The notes under the pieces were generated by a model. It saw only the letters and a program-made list of their open reading frames with translations. It ran no database searches and was not told the DNA's origin. Source: Methylocapsa sp. S129 (GTDB taxonomy: Bacteria; Pseudomonadota; Alphaproteobacteria; Rhizobiales; Beijerinckiaceae). Taken from it: a stretch of 39,611 nt of DNA. The stretch lies in the NCBI RefSeq assembly GCF_009765995.1, contig NZ_LMUI01000029.1:139931-179541 (forward strand). Reading direction: 5' to 3'. Every line of letters starts with the position of its first letter. Positions within the stretch are counted from its first letter, which is position 1. Shown one piece after another: positions 15,159-22,866 of this stretch. The position numbers and the translations under genes are program-made.

Positions 15159-15533
15159 TCAGGCGGCTTGAACGGTTCTGGCCAAATCGCCAGTCACGGC
15201 GAGCACACGCTCGGCAAGCGCCGGGATGTCGTCGAGAAGCGACAGCGGCGTGAAATGATTGGCGCCGCCGGTATAGTCCCGCCGGCCACGACAGGTCCGA
15301 ATCAGAATCCCGGTGTTCGCGCGGGTGGCGGGCTGCGAGACATGCACGTAGACCTTTTCGTGATGCAGGATGACTTCGCCTGAGACGGCGATTCCACCTT
15401 GGTTGGAGCGAAGATCGAAGCTGCCGGCGGGTAGCCCCAACTCGGCTGCGAGTTTGCGCAAGCGGGCGCGGGCGGTCGCATGGAAGCGGCGCTTGCGCTC
15501 GAGTTCATACGAGCAGGTGGCGTACCAGTCCAT
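15159..15533 (-). CDS. Conserved plasmid protein of unknown function (124 residues)
   Basis: Starts MDWYATCSYELERKRRFHAT with ATG 15533 seven bases after GGGAGG. The start overlaps the preceding stop (TGATG), so the two genes are translationally coupled; the longer frame to 15656 is rejected for this reason. The N-terminus is a basic helix (RRFHATARARLRKLAAELGL), followed by a beta-rich part (GGIAVSGEVILHHEKVYVHV) and the RTCRGRRDYTGG segment. No named domain recognised. Confidence 0.65.
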   Translation of the reverse strand: MDWYATCSYELERKRRFHATARARLRKLAAELGLPAGSFDLRSNQGGIAVSGEVILHHEKVYVHVSQPATRANTGILIRTCRGRRDYTGGANHFTPLSLLDDIPALAERVLAVTGDLARTVQAA

Positions 15534-16036
15534 CACACCACCTCCCGCGTCGTCGTTGCGGAAGCCGGCGCTTCGGTTGCCGATGCGGCTTGTTTCTGGT
15601 TCGTATCGGCAGCCATCTCGATCCGTGCATGCGAATACCGATGGGCCTGAAGCCAAGCTTCCGCGCCGGTCCGGTCGTCGGCGAGATGAAGCAGCTCCAC
15701 CGTCTCGCCGAACGGCTCGACAATCCGGTACGACCCTGGGGGCGGAACGCCGATCACCTCGAAACGAAGATCGCTGTCAAGGTCATGCGTCCGGTGGACG
15801 ACGAGAACGACGACGCCGTTGCTGGCGAAATCGCCCTCGTGCAGGGTGATGGCCGCCGGGCTGGCGTAGGCGCCACGGACGAAGGGCGGTGATTTCCGGA
15901 CGAGTCGACCGACGCCATTCACTCGCTCCCAGGCCGCGACTTTCCTGGTGAACCGGGCCGGCGGCTTCGGTTTATCGTTGGAGAACCGGATGAGCGCGCC
16001 GAGCGGCGCGCTGTCGTAGATTGCTTTGACGGACAT
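15533..16036 (-). CDS. Conserved plasmid protein of unknown function (167 residues)
   Basis: Starts MSVKAIYDSAPLGALIRFSN after AGGAG seven bases before ATG 16036. The following FTRKVAAWERVNGVGRLVRK is a pattern I recall from plasmid proteins adjacent to ParB-like genes in alphaproteobacteria. The middle is beta-rich and ends in FEVIGVPPPGSYRIVEPFGE; the C-terminal 30 residues are low in complexity and rich in Ala and Thr. No membrane segment or signal. It lies between the ParB-like gene and the coupled 124-residue gene. Confidence 0.68.
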   Translation of the reverse strand: MSVKAIYDSAPLGALIRFSNDKPKPPARFTRKVAAWERVNGVGRLVRKSPPFVRGAYASPAAITLHEGDFASNGVVVLVVHRTHDLDSDLRFEVIGVPPPGSYRIVEPFGETVELLHLADDRTGAEAWLQAHRYSHARIEMAADTNQKQAASATEAPASATTTREVV

Positions 16037-16060
16037 GATGAAGCTCCTGAATCGACGAAA

Positions 16061-16078
16061 CCCGGCGCTGCGGCCGGG
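16061..16078 (-). repeat. Leader hairpin of the 167-residue gene
   Basis: CCCGGC at 16061-16066 and GCCGGG at 16073-16078; on the minus strand followed by TTTCGTCGATTC and AGGAG. It lies in the 102-base gap after the ParB-like stop and could end part of the parB transcripts. Confidence 0.55.
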
Positions 16079-16138
16079 TCTGTCGGGTGGATGGGAAGGG
16101 GAAAGACGAAGCGGCGCGGCCGCCCCGCCGGCGCGGAC

Positions 16139-18274
16139 CTATTCGGCCGCGAGGATGTGCGCGGGATCAGCGCTCGAACCCTCAGCGGCGCCCTCGTCGA
16201 ATTCGCCGTCAGCCGCGAGGAAAGCGGGAAGCACGTCGCCCTCGGCGTCGACGACGGCCCCAGCAGCGTTCGAAGGCGCGTCGACCTCGGAAGTGCGGAG
16301 CGGTTCTGGCAACCAGCCGGAGTCGCCGAGCAGGCGTTCGGCTTCGCTCGCCATATCGCTCTTTTTCAAGTGATCGATGAGCTGGGCGGAACGCTCGCCC
16401 TTCGCTTCGCGCACGGCTTCGAGGATCCGCGTCTTCGGAACACGACTGAGATAATTGTCGACCGTCGGGACCCAGCCGGCGGCAGCCATGTCGAGGGCGA
16501 TCGCACGCGCCAGATGATCAGCATGGGCCTGGCGGGCCTTGTTGCGGTTCCAGGGCTCATGGACTGCGTTGATCGAGAGCGCCGCGCAATGGGCGAATAG
16601 GGCCTGCCGACTGTCAGCGTCGAAGGCGGTGAGGGCCGTCCAGAGCTCGTCGGAATCCCTCGGCAGATGCTTTCGCCATTGCGCGTCGCGCTCAGCGATC
16701 GCTTTGGCCGACACGCTGTCCTTCAGTCCCGGCGCTTGGGCGGAAAAGCTTGCGCTCTTCGCGCTGATCTCCAGACAGGTGTCGGAGGTATAGCGATAGA
16801 ACGTGTTCAAGACGAGCACATGCAGCACCGCCAGGAAGGCCGTGTCGAAGTCGCTTCCTACGGCGTCGCGGAGCGCCAGCGTGCGGTGCGCGGTCAACTC
16901 CGTGACGAGGCGATCGGAGAGGGGGCGCAGGACGTCGTCCTCTTCAGATTCCGCTTCGGCGACTGCCGTTGCCGCCCGCTGGCCGTTGACCGTGATTTCT
17001 GGACGGGCAGGGGTGTCGGGACGGCTCGCGCCAGCGACGGCGACGTCGGCTTGGTTGTCGCCACCCTCGGAACCGGACTTGGAGGCGGGCTCGTCCTCAG
17101 GTCTAACAAAACCGCGCCCGATCTCAAGGTCGCCGTCCGGGTCGAGACTGACGAAGACGCCAGCGCGGGCGATCTCGTCTGGGTCGTAGCGCAGCGGGCG
17201 CTCTTCAAAAGCGGCGATCGCCGTCTCCAATTCCCCCAACCGCTCGTCGACCTCTTCAGGCAGTTCGGCCGCGCCATCATATTTTTCGTTCAGCGCTTCG
17301 AATTCGGCTTGGAGCGCCTGATAGCTCGCCTTCTCCTCCTCGCTCATGTCGATAGGCTCGCCGGCAAGACGTCGGAGGCCGTTGGTATGGCCGTATTTGA
17401 AGTCGGTCGCGACCGAGACCCATTTCCAGCCCTCCTTGGCGATCGTCTCCGCGGAAGCCTTGAGTTTCTGTTCGACCAGGCGATCGAGAAGGGCAGGGTC
17501 CTGCAGCCAGCTGCCCCGATCCTCGGTGAAAAGATCGCGCATCACGACGCCGCCGGCGGCCTCATAGACCTCGACACCGACGAATTGCGCGCGGCGATCG
17601 TCGACGCGAACCGCGCTCTCCGTCAGCAGCCGCCGGATGTAATACGGCTCCTTATTGTGGGAGCGCGCCAAGCTTTCCCACAACTGCTCCTGCCGGGCGT
17701 GGTCGGACGACACACTGAACGCCGTCAGTTGCTCCAATGTCATCTCCTCGGCCGCATAGACCTCAAGGAGCCTTTCCGACACCGTCGTGAGCCGCAGCCG
17801 TTGCTTCACGACGTTGACCGGCACAAAGAATCGTGCGGCGATCCCCTCCTCGCTGAGTCCCTGATCAAGCAATCTCTTGAAGCCGCGGAATTGATCCAGC
17901 GGATGGAGCGCCTGACGCTGCATGTTCTCGGCGAGCGAGTCCTCCTCAGCCGAAGCGTCGCTCTTGGCGCTCTTCATGATGCAGGGCACCGGCGCCGTCT
18001 TAGCGAGCCGCTTCTGCTTCACGAGCAGCTCGAGAGCGCGATAGCGGCGCCCGCCCGCCGGAACCTCAAACATGCCGGTCTCATCGCCCTCGGCATCGAC
18101 GACTGGGCGGACGTTGAGGCTCTGGATAAGCGAGCGGTTAGCGATATCTTCGGCCAATTCCTCGATCGACATGCCGTTTTTGATCCGGCGGACGTTCGAC
18201 TGGGACAGGACGAGCTTGTTGAAGGGGATGTCCCGGCTGCTGCTCAGGACTATTTTCTGGATGGCTGCAGGCAT
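16139..18274 (-). CDS. ParB/RepB/Spo0J-family protein, large plasmid type
   Basis: A 711-residue protein. The N-terminal ParB/sulfiredoxin-like nuclease domain (about residues 15-120) has LVLSQSNVRR, the NTP-binding box GGRRYRALELL and AENMQRQALHPLDQ. A helix-turn-helix follows (about 130-165, GLSEEGIAARFFVPVNVVKQ). The long C-terminal half is charged and poorly conserved, with an acidic linker and helical repeats. Classic ParB is about 300 residues; this size is typical of orphan ParB-like proteins on alphaproteobacterial plasmids, where no parA is adjacent. None is seen here, so a role in segregation is uncertain and another DNA-binding or CTP-dependent role is possible. Start ATG 18274 has GGAG eight bases before; ATG 18280 is too close to it. 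The upstream hairpin at 18297-18319 precedes the ribosome site. Confidence 0.85.
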   Translation of the reverse strand: MPAAIQKIVLSSSRDIPFNKLVLSQSNVRRIKNGMSIEELAEDIANRSLIQSLNVRPVVDAEGDETGMFEVPAGGRRYRALELLVKQKRLAKTAPVPCIMKSAKSDASAEEDSLAENMQRQALHPLDQFRGFKRLLDQGLSEEGIAARFFVPVNVVKQRLRLTTVSERLLEVYAAEEMTLEQLTAFSVSSDHARQEQLWESLARSHNKEPYYIRRLLTESAVRVDDRRAQFVGVEVYEAAGGVVMRDLFTEDRGSWLQDPALLDRLVEQKLKASAETIAKEGWKWVSVATDFKYGHTNGLRRLAGEPIDMSEEEKASYQALQAEFEALNEKYDGAAELPEEVDERLGELETAIAAFEERPLRYDPDEIARAGVFVSLDPDGDLEIGRGFVRPEDEPASKSGSEGGDNQADVAVAGASRPDTPARPEITVNGQRAATAVAEAESEEDDVLRPLSDRLVTELTAHRTLALRDAVGSDFDTAFLAVLHVLVLNTFYRYTSDTCLEISAKSASFSAQAPGLKDSVSAKAIAERDAQWRKHLPRDSDELWTALTAFDADSRQALFAHCAALSINAVHEPWNRNKARQAHADHLARAIALDMAAAGWVPTVDNYLSRVPKTRILEAVREAKGERSAQLIDHLKKSDMASEAERLLGDSGWLPEPLRTSEVDAPSNAAGAVVDAEGDVLPAFLAADGEFDEGAAEGSSADPAHILAAE

Positions 18275-18296
18275 TTCCATTTCTCCGCGACGGATG

Positions 18297-18319
18297 GGCC
18301 AGGAGCCACTCTCCTGGCC
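18297..18319 (-). repeat. Leader hairpin of the ParB-like gene
   Basis: Perfect 9-base stem GGCCAGGAG (18297-18305) and CTCCTGGCC (18311-18319) with a 5-base loop, ending just upstream of the ribosome site of the ParB-like gene. In the mRNA the stem itself contains a GGAG-like word, so it could compete with or mask translation signals. Confidence 0.6.
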
Positions 18320-18686
18320 TCCCGATCCGTCACGAAAATTCCAGCCTCTCTTTCACTCTCCTGGTTTGGCGGCGCCGCGGGCAGCGGTCTTGGGTCGGAT
18401 TGCCACGAGGCGCAGCCACCCCTCTGGCGGCGCAACACATGTCGTGGCGGTCAACCCCCGAACCGCGACGTTGCATTTCGACGCGCGCGGCGGGAGGGTG
18501 GCTCCGTTCGCTCACGGCGCAGGCGCGATTGTCTATCGAGATATGCGATACTTTGAGATTTTGAATTGATGTTGCCTTTCCTTGTCGTGACGTTGATAGG
18601 ACTGTCGCCATGAAAATGGTTCGCCACGCGTATCGGCACGCCGATGCCGCGCGCGCCAAGTATTTGAATATTTGTTGAGAGGTTCG
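18320..18686. other. Divergent intergenic region between parB-like and HU-like genes
   Basis: No gene is seen. The region must hold the promoters of the ParB-like block (minus) and of the HU-like gene (plus). The stretch 18540-18685 is less GC-rich than its surroundings, including TATTTGAATATTTG at 18661-18674 just before the HU-like ribosome site, as expected for a promoter. I cannot fix the -35 and -10 boxes. Confidence 0.4.
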
Positions 18687-19028
18687 ATGGAGTCGAAATT
18701 GGTTTCTCCCCGCGCACGGGCCGTAACGCGCGACGATCTCGCCTCAGCCGTCTATGGACGGGTAGGCGCTTCTAGGGCGGAAGCTCACGCGCTGGTGGAC
18801 ATGATGTTAGCAGAGATTGTTGACACGTTGAGTCGTGGCGAGAACGTCAAACTTTCCTCTTTTGGCGCTTTCTTCGTGCGGTCGAAGAGCGAACGCATCG
18901 GACGCAATCCGAAGACGGGAGTCGAAGCGCCGATCGCGGCTCGGCGCGTCGTGGTTTTCAAAGCTTCGAAAATCCTCGGCGGCCGGCTGAACGGTCCAGT
19001 CCTGGTCGATGAGCCTCTGGGCATATGA
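18687..19028 (+). CDS. HU/IHF-family DNA-bending protein
   Basis: A 113-residue protein of the bacterial histone-like family, closest in pattern to IHF alpha. The body has [20 protein letters not shown], the GRNPKTG turn that inserts into the minor groove, and a final [15 protein letters not shown]. Usual length is 90-110; it has a 15-residue N-terminal extension before the first helix. ATG 18687 follows AGAGG; an in-frame TTG at 18672 is rejected. It bends DNA and helps recombination, replication and partition complexes. It is divergent from the ParB-like gene, so it probably belongs to the same element and may be an element-specific copy of IHF. Confidence 0.88.
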   Translation: MESKLVSPRARAVTRDDLASAVYGRVGASRAEAHALVDMMLAEIVDTLSRGENVKLSSFGAFFVRSKSERIGRNPKTGVEAPIAARRVVVFKASKILGGRLNGPVLVDEPLGI

Positions 19029-19308
19029 GGAATTTGCGCAAACGTAGAAGAAAATCCTGCGCAGCGCATTGATCAGGATAGCAATGACATCCAAACGCCA
19101 TTTATCGTGACAACCCGGAGCCGTGATCCCGCCATGGCTCGCGGCTCATGTAACTGAGGCAGATTATCCGCCCCGTTGGCCTTCCCGTTTTTCACCTTTT
19201 GGACCCTTTACGCTCTCAGGAAGGAAATCCGTTATCTTCTGGCGCGCCAGTCTTTTCAAGAACTTATCGAAAATCTCCGTTTGAGAGAGGTCTTGCTAAA
19301 ACGGTTTT
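19029..19308. other. Gap without a gene
   Basis: No ORF or clear signal is supported in these 280 bases between the HU-like gene and the convergent hydrolase pseudogene. There is no obvious intrinsic terminator for either. Confidence 0.4.
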
Positions 19309-20150
19309 TCAAACGGCTTTCGCTGGCGGGTAATTTCGGATGTTAATGCAAGCTGCTTCGCAGGAATGACCCGGCCCGGGCGCCATAGCGAAGACCGCCC
19401 GGACGCGTTCGTCGCGATAGGACTTGCCGGCCTCGCAAAGGCGTCGCCGGAAATCGGAATCGGCGGTCAGGCACGCTAACATCTTTTGGCGCATCTCGGA
19501 AGCTGGCGGCGGCGGTTTGCACGACGCGTCGGCCGCGGGCGAGCGGCAGAACGCCTCGAGCTGCGCCGGATTGGCGACGCCGCCGGCGATCGCGATGACG
19601 GTGGCGCCGCCGAGCGAATGGCCGGCGGCGCCGATACGCGTGGGATCGATCTGGCTGCGAAAAATTTTATCGTCGAGCATCGCGTTGATGACGGCGCTGA
19701 GATCGACGGCTCGCAACCACCACAGCGATAGGCCATCGATCGTGTAATCCTCGAGTGCGTTATTGCCGGGATGGTTGACTGCGACGACGACGAAGCCGCG
19801 CGCCGCGAGCGCCGTGCCGAGCCAAGCGAGTTGGGACGCCGTGCTGCCGTTGCCGTGGGACAGGAGATGAGCGGACGCTGGGCCCCCGCCGCCGGCGCCG
19901 CATCGCGCGCGGCGCTGCCGGTGCTGATCAATGGCGCGATGGACGGCCCGATCCATTGCGGTTCCTCGCGCGCGCCCTCTGCGGCTGGTTACCAGATTAT
20001 CACCCGGAGCGCATGGGTCTGGGCGCCGCGCCAATCGTAAGCCTCGGCTAGGACAAAATCGCGCGTCGTGACGCCGACCTTGAAGACAGCGTCGGCGCGC
20101 GCGTCCGTCGCTAATGCGAAGAGGATAAGCGACAGCGCCAACCACCTCAT
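19309..20150 (-). pseudogene. Secreted alpha/beta hydrolase (dienelactone hydrolase-like), decayed
   Basis: Start ATG 20150 after TGGAG; signal peptide MRWLALSLILFALATDARAD. The frame continues VGVTTRDFVLAEAYDWRGAQ to RVIIW, then TAA, where Tyr is expected (YPA), then carries on in the same frame (REEPQWIGPSIAPLISTGSA) to QRPLI. There one base is missing (about 19866), and the sequence continues in the next frame as LLSHGNGSTASQLAWLGTAL. The nucleophile elbow GHSLGG is intact, and the protein ends at 19309 (PPAKAV). So the gene carries one ochre codon and one single-base deletion and should make no active enzyme. The product would have been a periplasmic esterase/lipase-like hydrolase of about 275 residues. 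Confidence 0.8.
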
Positions 20151-20229
20151 CCGACAGGCTCCAGATGACTCATCTAAAGGTGCAATAGATGCAGGTGATG
20201 ACTGCTCCCAACAGGGTTTCGTGGAGCGG

Positions 20230-20628
20230 TTATTCGCCGTCGTCATCCTCCCGGCTGGGCGGCGGGACCATGCCGTCAAGACCGCGCAGCAAGTCTTCCT
20301 CCGTCATGCGGTCGAACGCGGGGTCGGCGTTGGCGTCGGTCGGGGCGATGAACGCGCCACTCGCCACGCTCGGCACTTCGTCAGGTTCGGGCTCGTCGAC
20401 CTCGACCTGCTTTTGCAGCGAATGAATGAGATCTTCCCTCAAGTCGCCTGGGATGAGATGAGATTCGGCGATCTCGCGCAAGGCAATGACCGTGTTCTTG
20501 TCGTTGTCCCGGGGCACTGAAGGATGCGAGCCGGCGGCGATCGCCCTGGCCCGGTGACTGGCCATCAAGACCAGATCGAAGCGATTGGTGATTTTGTCGA
20601 CACAATCTTCGATGGTGACACGTGCCAT
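20230..20628 (-). CDS. rpoZ: RNA polymerase omega subunit
   Basis: A 132-residue omega subunit. [20 protein letters not shown] is the conserved N-terminus, [19 protein letters not shown] binds the beta' subunit, and [15 protein letters not shown] is the second conserved block. The C-terminus with [18 protein letters not shown] and the [11 protein letters not shown] helix is typical of alphaproteobacterial omega, which is longer than that of E. coli. Start ATG 20628 follows AAGAG. Chromosomal rpoZ in this order usually sits near spoT/relA and acpS; none is here. The surroundings are small ORFs, repeats and decayed genes, so this may be an additional copy. A 28-codon ORF precedes it. Confidence 0.9.
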   Translation of the reverse strand: MARVTIEDCVDKITNRFDLVLMASHRARAIAAGSHPSVPRDNDKNTVIALREIAESHLIPGDLREDLIHSLQKQVEVDEPEPDEVPSVASGAFIAPTDANADPAFDRMTEEDLLRGLDGMVPPPSREDDDGE

Positions 20629-20660
20629 TGCAGCTCTTTATGCGGAGACTTTCCGCCATT

Positions 20661-20747
20661 TCACTTCATCTCTTCGACGACGCGCCGAGATTCGAGGTTC
20701 ACCGTCACATCTTCGGCATGCAGGACCCGAGTCAGCTCATCTATCAC
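20661..20747 (-). CDS. Possible 28-residue peptide or gene remnant upstream of rpoZ
   Basis: From GTG 20747 the frame reads MIDELTRVLHAEDVTVNLES and ends RRVVEEMK, stop at 20661. A purine-rich GAGGGGAG box precedes the start by five bases. The sequence is a well-formed amphipathic helix-strand unit. A one-or-two-base shift at the stop would extend it with WRKVSA, so it might be the tail of a longer, frameshifted gene. It ends 33 bases before rpoZ and could be coupled to it. Low confidence. Confidence 0.35.
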   Translation of the reverse strand: MIDELTRVLHAEDVTVNLESRRVVEEMK

Positions 20748-20781
20748 GCGGGCTCCCCTCAATTGTGGCGTCCTGGGCGTC

Positions 20782-20973
20782 CCCCGCAGGGGCCGGGCTG
20801 TCGTGAACGGAGCCGAACCCGTCTCCGCCCTGCCGGGCCTTCATCCGTGACGCAACATCAAACGAACCCCTCGCCGGGGGTGGTCGGGGCCCGCGTCCCG
20901 CCGGCGGCGGCGCTTTGCTGACGCTCCACGGCTACCCTTTTAGCCGGTCTCGGGGCTGGCGAATTGTCCTCGC
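20782..20973. repeat. Dispersed repeat, copy A (full)
   Basis: About 190 bases that recur at 23691-23880 with the same order of blocks: GGGCTGTCGTGA, GTCTCCGC, then GGTGGTCGGG, CCGCGTCCCGCC, GCTCCACGGCTACCCTTTTA and CCGGTCTCGG. The 3' third recurs at 24532-24579 and a diverged 5' third at about 25695-25790. No ORF is conserved between the copies; the length and spacing suggest a non-autonomous repeat. Confidence 0.65.
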
Positions 20974-21341
20974 GCCATCGTCGCTGCGGGCCATACGCCC
21001 TCTTCTTGTGAAGAGCGGCCCGCAAGGGCGGCCCGAGCGCTATCTCAAGCCGTCTTTGTTCACACTTCTGGACGCGCAGGGCTGACCGCCCCACCCTGTT
21101 CTGCGGTGCCTGATTTGCATTTGGATCGTTCGAACCACAAGTTGAGGGTCCCTGCCCTATCTTCGTCAGCACAGGCGATGCCACGACCGTGAACGCTCGC
21201 GGTGCAACCGCTTCAATAAGCCTGGCGTTTTCCAGCGTGCCGCCTGCGTCGCGTTCCGCAAGGTCGGGGGACGCGCGGCGCTCATAGCCCCAAATATCGG
21301 ACCAAAGCCGCTTCAGACGCGAAGCCAAAATGGGATGGACG
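20974..21341. other. Gap without a recognisable gene
   Basis: A minus-strand frame is open through 21451-20858 but it includes repeat copy A and its translation shows no domain-like pattern, so I do not call a gene. No RNA gene or terminator is evident. Confidence 0.35.
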
Positions 21342-21566
21342 ATGAACAATAGCAGCATGGGCGCACAGCTCGCAATTTTCCTCCGCAGCAATGAGGCTCG
21401 GCCGTATTGTGATGAATGCCTGCTTGAGGAAATCCCCGGCGCCCACATCACCGATGTGGGCAGGGCATCGGCGATGCTGCGGGAAGGCCCTGACTTCTTG
21501 TTCGAGGGGGCTGGCGCATGCGCGCGTTGCGCTCAAAAGAAGCCGTTGACCATGGCTGTGGCCTGA
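21342..21566 (+). CDS. Small protein with two CxxC pairs (possible zinc binding)
   Basis: A 74-residue protein starting MNNSSMGAQLAIFLRSNEAR, continuing PYCDECLLEEIPGAHITDVG and ending with CARCAQKK. YCDEC and CARC, about 45 residues apart, form two CxxC knuckles that could bind one zinc ion. Two other ATG codons (21330, 21357) are possible starts and none has a strong ribosome site. Small Rhizobiales proteins of this type are common but have no known role. Confidence 0.5.
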   Translation: MNNSSMGAQLAIFLRSNEARPYCDECLLEEIPGAHITDVGRASAMLREGPDFLFEGAGACARCAQKKPLTMAVA

Positions 21567-21670
21567 GGATGGCGAGGATCTGACGTGAGATTAATGACGG
21601 CGTGCGCCACGCCGACTGAATTGCGAACCCGTGGACCGCAATTCCGACCGCGCCGCGACGAAAAGCCATC

Positions 21671-21892
21671 GTGGTTGAATGGCATGCATATTACTTCGAC
21701 GGCTTCGACGAAAAATCGGCGCCCGCGCGAATGACGACGATCCGAGCGGGGAGTGAGGATGAGGCTGGGAGGATCGCGATAGCGCAGATGGGACGTTGTC
21801 TGCGAGTTCACGTCACGCGCTCGATCTCGAGCGCGGGTTCATCCGATTTTGCCAATTGCGGAACACGTTCGACCCCGTTACGGCAAGCTTGA
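21671..21892 (+). CDS. Possible small protein, perhaps frameshifted at the end
   Basis: From GTG 21671 the frame gives VVEWHAYYFDGFDEKSAPAR and SEDEAGRIAIAQMGRCLRVH. The opening WHAYYFD and the central helix with EDEAGRIAIAQM resemble a common type of 60-70 residue Rhizobiales protein. The last 25 residues (RSISSAGSSDFANCGTRSTP) are low in complexity, which may mean that the original reading frame was lost near 21820. No strong ribosome site is seen. Confidence 0.35.
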   Translation: MVEWHAYYFDGFDEKSAPARMTTIRAGSEDEAGRIAIAQMGRCLRVHVTRSISSAGSSDFANCGTRSTPLRQA

Positions 21893-22027
21893 AACACTCG
21901 GGATCGAAATTACAGAAGACAGCGGGATCAGGCCGCGGATAGCGCAATGAGCACGGGCAGCTTGAATCCTCTCAACTAGGTTGATTCCGAGCCTTTCGCT
22001 TTGCCTTCCCGGCTGTATTTGTTTGCA

Positions 22028-22046
22028 GGCAGCGAATTGCGCTGCC
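22028..22046. repeat. Hairpin 1 of a structured non-coding stretch
   Basis: GGCAGCG at 22028-22034 and CGCTGCC at 22040-22046 with loop AATTG. It lies in the gene-less stretch 21893-22338, upstream of two terminator-like hairpins on the same strand. Confidence 0.5.
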
Positions 22047-22086
22047 ACCTTTCGAGCGTCGGTCCCGCGGCCGTCGCTTGAGTTAA

Positions 22087-22129
22087 GGCGGTCGCGACGA
22101 GCCCCCGCTCCGCGACCGCCGCCTTTTTC
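22087..22129 (+). terminator. Intrinsic terminator
   Basis: A perfect 10-base stem, GGCGGTCGCG at 22087-22096 and CGCGACCGCC at 22111-22120, followed by GCCTTTTTC. This is a strong Rho-independent terminator for plus-strand transcription. The nearest upstream plus ORF ends at 21892, so it may end that transcript or an unannotated small RNA. Confidence 0.75.
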
Positions 22130-22267
22130 AAGTTTCCTCTGCGATTGCCGCGAACATGGAATACGGGCCTCTGGCTGAATTGTTGCGCCATCGAGCGGAA
22201 CCTTCGTCCAGGCGGCCCATTACAGCAGTGCTGCGATGTTGTGCCCCCCAGCCCCGTCGCGGTCATT

Positions 22268-22312
22268 GGGCTGCCCGGTGAGCATCCCCCCGCTCCCGGC
22301 GGCCCTCTTTTT
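22268..22312 (+). terminator. Second intrinsic terminator
   Basis: GGGCTGCC at 22268-22275 pairs with GGCGGCCC at 22298-22305 (one G-T pair), with inner pairing of GAGC and GCTC, followed by TCTTTTT. It lies 27 bases before the next small ORF, only about 140 bases after the first terminator, which suggests a short transcript between the two. Confidence 0.65.
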
Positions 22313-22338
22313 GCGATGGATTCTGATATCTACGCGCA

Positions 22339-22470
22339 ATGAACCGCCGCCGTGATCCGATCGAAGATACTCGCCAGTGGCGGATAACTTACGCCCTCGC
22401 TTGCGTCGCGTTCAGTCTCGCGCTGCTGGTCATCGGCCTGCTGGCGCGCCGGCTCGGCATCGCGGGATAG
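22339..22470 (+). CDS. Small single-span membrane protein (43 residues)
   Basis: Reads MNRRRDPIEDTRQWRITYAL then ACVAFSLALLVIGLLARRLG and ends IAG. One hydrophobic helix of about 20 residues flanked by Arg residues, with a charged N-terminus, is the usual form of small inner-membrane proteins. No clear ribosome site is seen. Stop codon is TAG. Confidence 0.45.
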   Translation: MNRRRDPIEDTRQWRITYALACVAFSLALLVIGLLARRLGIAG

Positions 22471-22534
22471 GTGCCGGCTGCAATCTGCGTGACATGCATG
22501 CGTTGCCGATCACGTCGGGGGCGGGCGCTCGCCT

Positions 22535-22753
22535 TTAGGTCCGGGGGGCATCAGGTTTTCCATATGATTTGATAGCAAGATTAATGCTGTTGATGGCGTC
22601 TTGGAGAAGAGCAGCCTGCACTACGGCGCTAAAGATGCCGGGGTCAATCGGACTATCGCTGATACCAAAACCGCCAATTTGCAATCTATCCCTATGCCGG
22701 ATCAGCCCTGCTCGCGCGTCGCGAAGTCGGCCCAAAAAGTCATCGCCGGACAT
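22535..22753 (-). CDS. Small protein of unknown function (72 residues)
   Basis: Starts MSGDDFLGRLRDARAGLIRH with ATG 22753, seven bases after GGAG; the upstream frame to 22894 is rejected because it lacks a site. A central GGFGISDSPIDPGIFSAVVQ links two helices. No family recognised. It is convergent with the small membrane protein gene. Confidence 0.5.
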   Translation of the reverse strand: MSGDDFLGRLRDARAGLIRHRDRLQIGGFGISDSPIDPGIFSAVVQAALLQDAINSINLAIKSYGKPDAPRT

Positions 22754-22866
22754 TTGTCCGCTCCATGCTTCCTGCCCAGTATAGCACGGGAGATCGGGAG
22801 GGCGTGAGACCCTCCGACCGAAGACCCTCCGCCGAATATTGACGTTCAGATACGAGCGGTCGATAA

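Noticed and set aside
16667-18556. A 629-codon plus-strand ORF opposite the ParB-like gene
   Set aside because: Shadow frame; the minus strand has the ParB motifs, a ribosome site and a sensible start.
20858-21451. A 197-codon minus-strand ORF
   Set aside because: It includes dispersed repeat A, has no ribosome site and its translation is not domain-like; GC-rich DNA often leaves such frames open.
21976-22266. A 96-codon minus-strand ORF
   Set aside because: It runs across the terminator hairpins and has no ribosome site; the hairpins are better evidence for non-coding DNA.
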